A stretch of DNA of 64,000 nucleotides from Lunularia cruciata (Eukaryota; Streptophyta; Marchantiopsida; Lunulariales; Lunulariaceae): assembly GCA_948567375.1 (NCBI GenBank), contig OX419761.1:48052501-48116500 (forward strand), in the 5' to 3' direction. The notes below the pieces were generated by a model. It was not told where the DNA came from and made no database searches. It saw only the letters and a list, made by a program, of their open reading frames with translations. Within the stretch, counting starts at the first letter, position 1, and each line of letters starts with the position of its first letter. Position numbers and translations under genes: made by a program. This document shows, one piece after another, positions 62,051 to 64,000 of the stretch.

Positions 62051-63594
62051 GCTTCTTTGAACGTGCTTGGCTATTGTTGTAATATGTGGCTTCTATCAAA
62101 TTAAAGAAGAGACACAGAGAGAATGAAAGAAACATTTCAGTCTTTGGATCTTATCTAGGGGGTTTCTATAATTCAGATTGTTATTGACGGAGATATGGGT
62201 ATTGTAGTGCCAGGAAAATTACTCTATGAGTTCTCGTACTTTTGTGAGTGTATACAGTACATGAACAAATAAATTTGCTGAAAGTGGCTTAGGGTTCTGT
62301 ACTTCTTAAAGGACTTGAATATTTTATAAGTTCCTTTTACAGATACACTGCAACTTGAGTTACTGTATATAAATCCCACATGCCAAGATCTCTTGGATTC
62401 TCCTTTGTTTTTCAAATGAATCATGAATCCCAAGTGTTCAAGCTTTCTTGATTCCTCTTTCATTTTAAGTTGAGACTCCAAGGAAGTAGGTACACAATCT
62501 TGAGCGTTGATGTATTCCCTTGTATCTTGAAAATGACGTGAATACAATCCATCAATACTACCGTACTAAGCTCTCTTAAATTCCACAGTATTTTTTTCTA
62601 AACCCTCAATCCACGAAACCAAGCTATTTTGAATTCCCATTATCATGACAATAATTTGAATATATCATAAAAAAAGGCCTGTCAAAATGATGGCAGTACA
62701 GAGAGGATATCTCGTCTCACTGTATTATAACAGATTACGACTCCGGCTCGTGCGATCCTTAGCGGCAGTCGGATTCAAATGTTCCGGCGGAGCATGCGAC
62801 GGCGTTTGGCGTTCCGGGCAGGGCTAAACACTTTGCCACAAAAGCAAAGACTGGGTCGATCGGGGCACTTTGTGGCAAAGTGAAGAAGGCAACATAGAGC
62901 ACAAAGAACACAAGACCCCAGAAAACCGTCCAAAACAGAGACAAAAGAGGTAAAATGGCGCTAGGCTAGTCCCTACTTTGTGGCAAAGTAGGGGACTGAA
63001 TTAGAACCCAAAATGGTTTCCGCGAATCCTTTCATTGTGTTCGGAGGACTCAGGATCGACTAGTACTGTATATCATCGTACATAGAGCTCTCTTGAATCT
63101 TCTTGTTTCTTGAAATTATTGAAATTGAGAACATAAGTCTAATCAGTAATAAATACTTGGTTACTTGATTACAGCTATATAGTGACTGGACTTTATCTCT
63201 CTGCGTTAAATCGATTGTAGGACATATAAATCTTCCGATGGATCTTAGCGGTGTTACTTAGAGTCTGAAAATTAACTGAAGTCTTTCACGATAAGAAAAA
63301 CTGTTATATTCGCTGTTAAAACTGTATTCGCTGCTTGAGGACTTATACACGATTTGGTCCTTACAATGTGATGATATCCGCCATTGCCAATTGGCAAAGC
63401 AATGTTATATATACTGGAAGAGGATAACATGTATGTTCTACACTTTCCGCAGGGCTCCATACAAGGGACCGCGATGTAGTATGTGGGTCCGTGTGCGTTG
63501 CGATCCGACACGGAGGGCAGAAGACATAAGGATCCAGACATGTAAGACTTCTTCGCTTAGATACTGTATGATTTTACGCTACAACCGGAAGACT
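62051..63594. other. Intergenic DNA between two minus-strand genes
   Basis: No gene recognised. It includes the 3' flank of the RlmN-like gene and a cluster of palindromes at 62,829-62,998 (listed separately). A minus-strand frame at 62,759-62,944 has a hydrophobic start but no ATG. Confidence 0.5.
62829..62998. repeat. Cluster of CACTTTGTGGCAAAGTG-type palindromes
   Basis: CACTTTGTGGCAAAGTG at 62,866-62,882 is self-complementary around TGG. The half-copy CACTTTGCCACAAA is at 62,829-62,842, and a longer hairpin with ~13-bp arms and a TGG loop (CTACTTTGTGGCAAAGTAG core) is at 62,968-62,998. No element ends were identified. Confidence 0.65.
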
Positions 63595-63880
63595 TCAGAG
63601 AGCTGCGACAGCCTCTTGAAATTGTTCTGGAACGCGCATTCTAGGGGGTTGTTGGGAGCTAAGACTACCCAATTGGCCGCAGGCAGCCATCTGATCGTCA
63701 CCGCGGCTTTGGCGAATGTGGACAACAAGACCTGATCTAGCAACTACGTCTCTAAACAAGAGCATCTGCTCCTTGGGAGTGGGTCGGAAACCAGATTCAG
63801 AGTGAGGATTATAACATATGAGATTGAGTTTACAAGAAATACCCTGCACCAACTCCACCAGTCTCTGCGCATCCTCCAAA
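63595..63880 (-). CDS. RlmN-like radical SAM RNA methyltransferase, last exon (partial gene)
   Basis: After an acceptor-like GTACAG at 63,881-63,886 the minus strand reads LEDAQRLVELVQG, KLNLICYNPHSESGF, LLFRDVVARSGLVVHIRQ, SRGDDQMAACGQLG and RMRVPEQF before TGA. This is the conserved C-terminus of Cfr/RlmN radical SAM enzymes, and the VPEQF tail matches plant plastid-type members such as Arabidopsis At1g60230. The family methylates C2 of adenosine in 23S rRNA and some tRNAs. The Cys after GDDQMAA corresponds to the catalytic Cys that resolves the methyl-enzyme intermediate in RlmN. The 4Fe-4S cluster motif and the rest of the gene lie beyond the right edge of the window. The 120 bp right of the exon are probably intron. 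Confidence 0.88.
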
Positions 63881-64000
63881 CTGTACGCACAAGCAGTGAA
63901 ATACATCTGGTTAAGCGAAGATATTCCGTTCATGGTCCGAAACAAGGTGAGATGTACATTTTGCTGCATGATGAAGACTCGAATAACGCCTACAAGTCTA

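Noticed and set aside
61333-62051. Plus-strand Ser/Arg/Pro-rich frames of 120-148 codons
   Set aside because: Composition is what a GC-rich antisense leader would give; no domain, and the first lacks a normal start codon.
62759-62944. Minus-strand hydrophobic frame (possible membrane peptide)
   Set aside because: No ATG, overlaps the palindrome cluster, and no relative recognised.
63881-63969. Extension of the RlmN-like frame to the right of 63,880
   Set aside because: The extra ~30 residues do not match the family, whereas the exon beginning after GTACAG at 63,881 does; the extension is read as intron.

Overview
This is a stretch of nuclear DNA from a land plant. The evidence is a plant O-fucosyltransferase, a DRIP-type RING E3 ligase with plant exon structure, a plastid-type RlmN-like methyltransferase, GT-AG introns of roughly 100 to 1,300 bases, and plant Ty3/Gypsy retrotransposons. 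Intron sizes and the feel of the genes suggest a non-seed plant such as a moss, but the sequence alone does not settle this. No RNA gene, CRISPR array, prokaryotic operon or viral genome was seen.

Layout. 1-12.4 kb is gene space holding one spliced gene (4,726-8,587, +) for an unrecognised 1,171-residue protein. 12.4-45.3 kb is an AT-rich retrotransposon island. 45.3-64 kb is gene space again: an intact ten-exon O-fucosyltransferase gene (48,325-53,421, +), an intact six-exon DRIP-like E3 ligase gene (57,852-61,164, -), and the last exon of an RlmN-like gene that enters from the right edge (63,595-63,880, -).

The island is a nest. Element C (Ty3/Gypsy, -) has its integrase near 16.1-16.7 kb and its RNase H near 36.9-37.2 kb. 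It is split by element B (Ty3/Gypsy, +, 16,994-36,600), which has ~680-bp LTRs, a tRNA-Asp-like primer site and a purine tract. B is itself interrupted by two copies of a chromodomain-bearing Ty3/Gypsy family on the minus strand: A1 (18,719-24,191) and A2 (25,335-30,963, perfect GGTTG target duplication). It also carries a ~760-bp insertion in its reverse-transcriptase region. To the right lie a 5'-truncated A copy on the plus strand (A3), gag-like remains, and an inverted B-family LTR that contains a solo A-family LTR. To the left lie an older reverse-transcriptase relic (D) and a small terminal-inverted-repeat DNA element.

The strongest lead is in the A-family LTRs. They carry arrays of GAAGCTTC palindromes that include perfect heat-shock-element arrays (alternating GAA/TTC blocks), placed upstream of a TATA box. 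This suggests a heat-responsive chromovirus, analogous to the heat-activated Copia element ONSEN but in a different superfamily. The host genes show no operon-like coupling; each appears to be an independent transcription unit.
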